Below are positions 5,349 to 6,244 of a stretch of 6,244 bases of DNA, in pieces (position 1 is the stretch's first letter; each line of letters begins with the position of its first letter). A program made the translations under genes and the position numbers. This DNA comes from Caldilinea sp. CFX5 (lineage in GTDB: Bacteria > Chloroflexota > Anaerolineae > Caldilineales > Caldilineaceae): NCBI GenBank assembly GCA_021405325.1, contig QWII01000194.1:1-6244 (forward strand), written 5' to 3'. The notes below the pieces were generated by a model. It searched no databases, had not been told where the DNA came from, and saw nothing but the letters and a program-made list of their open reading frames with translations.

Positions 5349-5391
5349 AAAAAATGCGCCGCCGAGGAATGTGTGTTCATTCCTCGGCGGC
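5349..5391 (-). terminator. Intrinsic terminator of the AlkB-like gene
   Basis: A perfect 14-bp GC-rich stem (5358-5371 with 5378-5391, arm GCCGCCGAGGAATG) with a 6-nt loop is followed on the minus strand, after GCA, by six T (5354-5349). This is the best rho-independent terminator in the window. It ends transcription from the gene at 5439-6023 and insulates the toxin-antitoxin locus. Confidence 0.8.
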
Positions 5392-5395
5392 TGAC

Positions 5396-5424
5396 CCGCC
5401 AAACTGAAAGAGCAGTTTGGGCGG
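5396..5424 (-). repeat. Second hairpin just upstream of the terminator
   Basis: CCGCCAAACTG (5396-5406) pairs with CAGTTTGGGCGG (5413-5424) with one bulged G and a 6-nt loop. It lies between the stop codon at 5439 and the terminator and would stack beside it. It may aid termination or stabilise the transcript end; on its own it lacks a T-run. Confidence 0.55.
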
Positions 5425-5438
5425 CTGTGCTAATTGTA

Positions 5439-6023
5439 TCAATAAACCAGCAACTCCTCGCGATACGCCGGCCCCGGTTCAAAGAGCAGCAGTGAATAAC
5501 GCTTGGTGCGCCCGATCTTCTTGCCCTGATAGGTCTCCTCATCCGGCAAGATAGCGTGGCTCCACTTGCGCCGCGAGTCGCCCGCCATGACATACATCGA
5601 CTTGACCGGAATCAGAATCTTCTCGTGGCGATGGGGCGGCTCTTCTTCATAGAAGTTAATGACGCACGGTGAATTAAAGCTAAAGACCGCCACCGTGTCG
5701 CCACTCAGCAAGGAGGAATCGATATGGCGGCGAATGTACCCGTTCGCTTCATAGCCGATGAGGGTGCAGCCCAGGCGCAATTTGCCCGTGGGCGGGACCT
5801 TGAAGACCTTGAGCTTTTTCATCTGCTGGAAGAGATATTGCACCATCGGATAGAAGACGGCGTCAAAGGCGCGATCATCACGGAACGAGAAGCCGTCGTA
5901 ATGCCCCTGATTCTTCTCGTAGAAGGCGTTATCCAACTGCTTGACAAATTCATTGTGAAATTTGTCGGGAATCACATTCTCAAAAAAGCGTAGCCCCGGC
6001 ACCGGCGTGTGCATTGGTAGCAT
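5439..6023 (-). CDS. AlkB-like Fe(II)/2-oxoglutarate-dependent oxygenase
   Basis: This is a 194-residue cytosolic protein, close to E. coli AlkB in length. AlkB enzymes remove alkyl groups from nucleic-acid bases by oxidation, and relatives also act on tRNA or protein. Iron ligands are H100 and D102 (RRHIDSS) and H156 (KWSHAI). The AlkB-type strands GDTVAVFSFNSPCVINFY and SMYVMAGDSRRKWSHAI are recognisable. The C-terminal 2-oxoglutarate motif reads KRYSLLLFEPG: R175 matches the first Arg of AlkB RxNxTxR, but the second Arg position is Phe181. The ATG at 6023 has AAGGAG 8-13 bases before it, better than the in-frame ATG at 6014. It stands alone, with a terminator downstream and a palindromic repeat upstream. 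Repair of alkylated DNA or RNA is likely but not certain. Confidence 0.85.
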   Translation of the reverse strand: MLPMHTPVPGLRFFENVIPDKFHNEFVKQLDNAFYEKNQGHYDGFSFRDDRAFDAVFYPMVQYLFQQMKKLKVFKVPPTGKLRLGCTLIGYEANGYIRRHIDSSLLSGDTVAVFSFNSPCVINFYEEEPPHRHEKILIPVKSMYVMAGDSRRKWSHAILPDEETYQGKKIGRTKRYSLLLFEPGPAYREELLVY

Positions 6024-6129
6024 TGGCGTTCTCCTTTTCTACGACGTATGGTCGAGCAACAACATTCTATGCGCAATGATACACAGAAGACCCTTCGCTG
6101 ACAAATATAACCTTCCCCTCAACAACAAG

Positions 6130-6193
6130 CGTGCGTGGCACTGACCCCGGTAGTCTTGCCGATCCGCAGGGGTGGCGGTCAGTGCCGCGCACG
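6130..6193. repeat. Inverted repeat A-B of a GTGCGYGGCACTGRYC motif
   Basis: CGTGCGTGGCACTGACC (6130-6146) pairs with 6177-6193 over 17 bp with one T-G wobble-type mismatch and a 30-nt loop. It lies upstream of the AlkB-like gene. The right arm is reused by the next hairpin. Confidence 0.7.
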
Positions 6194-6244
6194 CGGGGCA
6201 ACCAGATAGTCGCGTCCACCCGCGTGCGCGGCACTGGTCAGTAG
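6180..6244. repeat. Inverted repeat B-C, competing hairpin, cut by window edge
   Basis: CAGTGCCGCGCACGCGGG (6180-6197) is perfectly complementary to 6219-6236 over 18 bp with a 21-nt loop. Copy C (from 6219) is in the same orientation as copy A (6130). Since arm B can pair with A or C, the two structures exclude each other. The element probably continues past the window. Confidence 0.7.

Noticed and set aside
5724..5993. 89-residue plus-strand frame opposite the AlkB-like gene
   Set aside because: It is an antisense shadow; the minus frame has the HxD...H motifs, a ribosome site and a terminator.
6130..6244. CRISPR array
   Set aside because: Copies alternate in orientation, are GC-rich and palindromic, and are not regularly spaced direct repeats; no cas genes are present.

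Overview
The window looks like accessory and intergenic-repeat-rich chromosome from a free-living bacterium, most likely a member of the Chloroflexota (Anaerolineae/Caldilineae type). That guess rests on moderate GC with Shine-Dalgarno-led genes, long near-perfect palindromes between genes, the DUF5678-like / retropepsin-like gene pair, and a GNVxxGxDFVGRDKI motif I associate with that phylum. The assignment is inference; there is no rRNA, tRNA or housekeeping marker here.

Left part (1-3137): after a repeat-filled left edge (1-258) comes a divergent metabolic locus. A phytanoyl-CoA dioxygenase-family Fe(II)/2-oxoglutarate oxygenase (1068 to 250, minus) faces an AraC-family regulator (1168-2037, plus), which is followed after 35 bp by a zinc-dependent medium-chain dehydrogenase (2073-3137, plus). 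The 99-bp divergent spacer holds head-to-head overlapping promoter candidates and a 10-bp direct repeat (AAAATnnGCA) spaced 33 bp apart, a plausible AraC-type operator. The simplest reading is that the regulator senses a small molecule and controls both the oxygenase and its own operon with the dehydrogenase, as a small oxidative catabolic module; the substrate cannot be read from sequence.

Middle part (3138-4595): a nested palindrome (25-bp perfect arms at 3196-3272) precedes a two-gene unit. The first gene encodes a ribbon-helix-helix-like N-terminus plus a DUF5678-like domain, the second a single-domain retropepsin-like aspartic protease starting 2 bp after it. Next comes a second DUF5678-like gene with a different N-terminus carrying the GNV...DFVGRDKIV motif. 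It appears broken by a frameshift in a GATGCxG repeat tract, and it has no protease partner.

Right part (4567-6244): a minus-strand HigBA-type toxin-antitoxin locus has an intact XRE antitoxin, but its Gp49/HigB-like toxin is interrupted by one in-frame amber codon exactly where a conserved Glu is expected. Upstream, also on the minus strand, is an AlkB-like 2OG-Fe(II) oxygenase ending in a strong intrinsic terminator. The right edge (6130-6244) holds three alternating copies of a 17-18 bp motif that can form competing hairpins.

The most interesting non-coding signal is that the palindromes at 91-166 and 3190-3278 are two copies of one family: stems differ in sequence but keep pairing, and both loops share GTTYTGTAYGACMAA. 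This could be a small mobile palindrome or a structured RNA.
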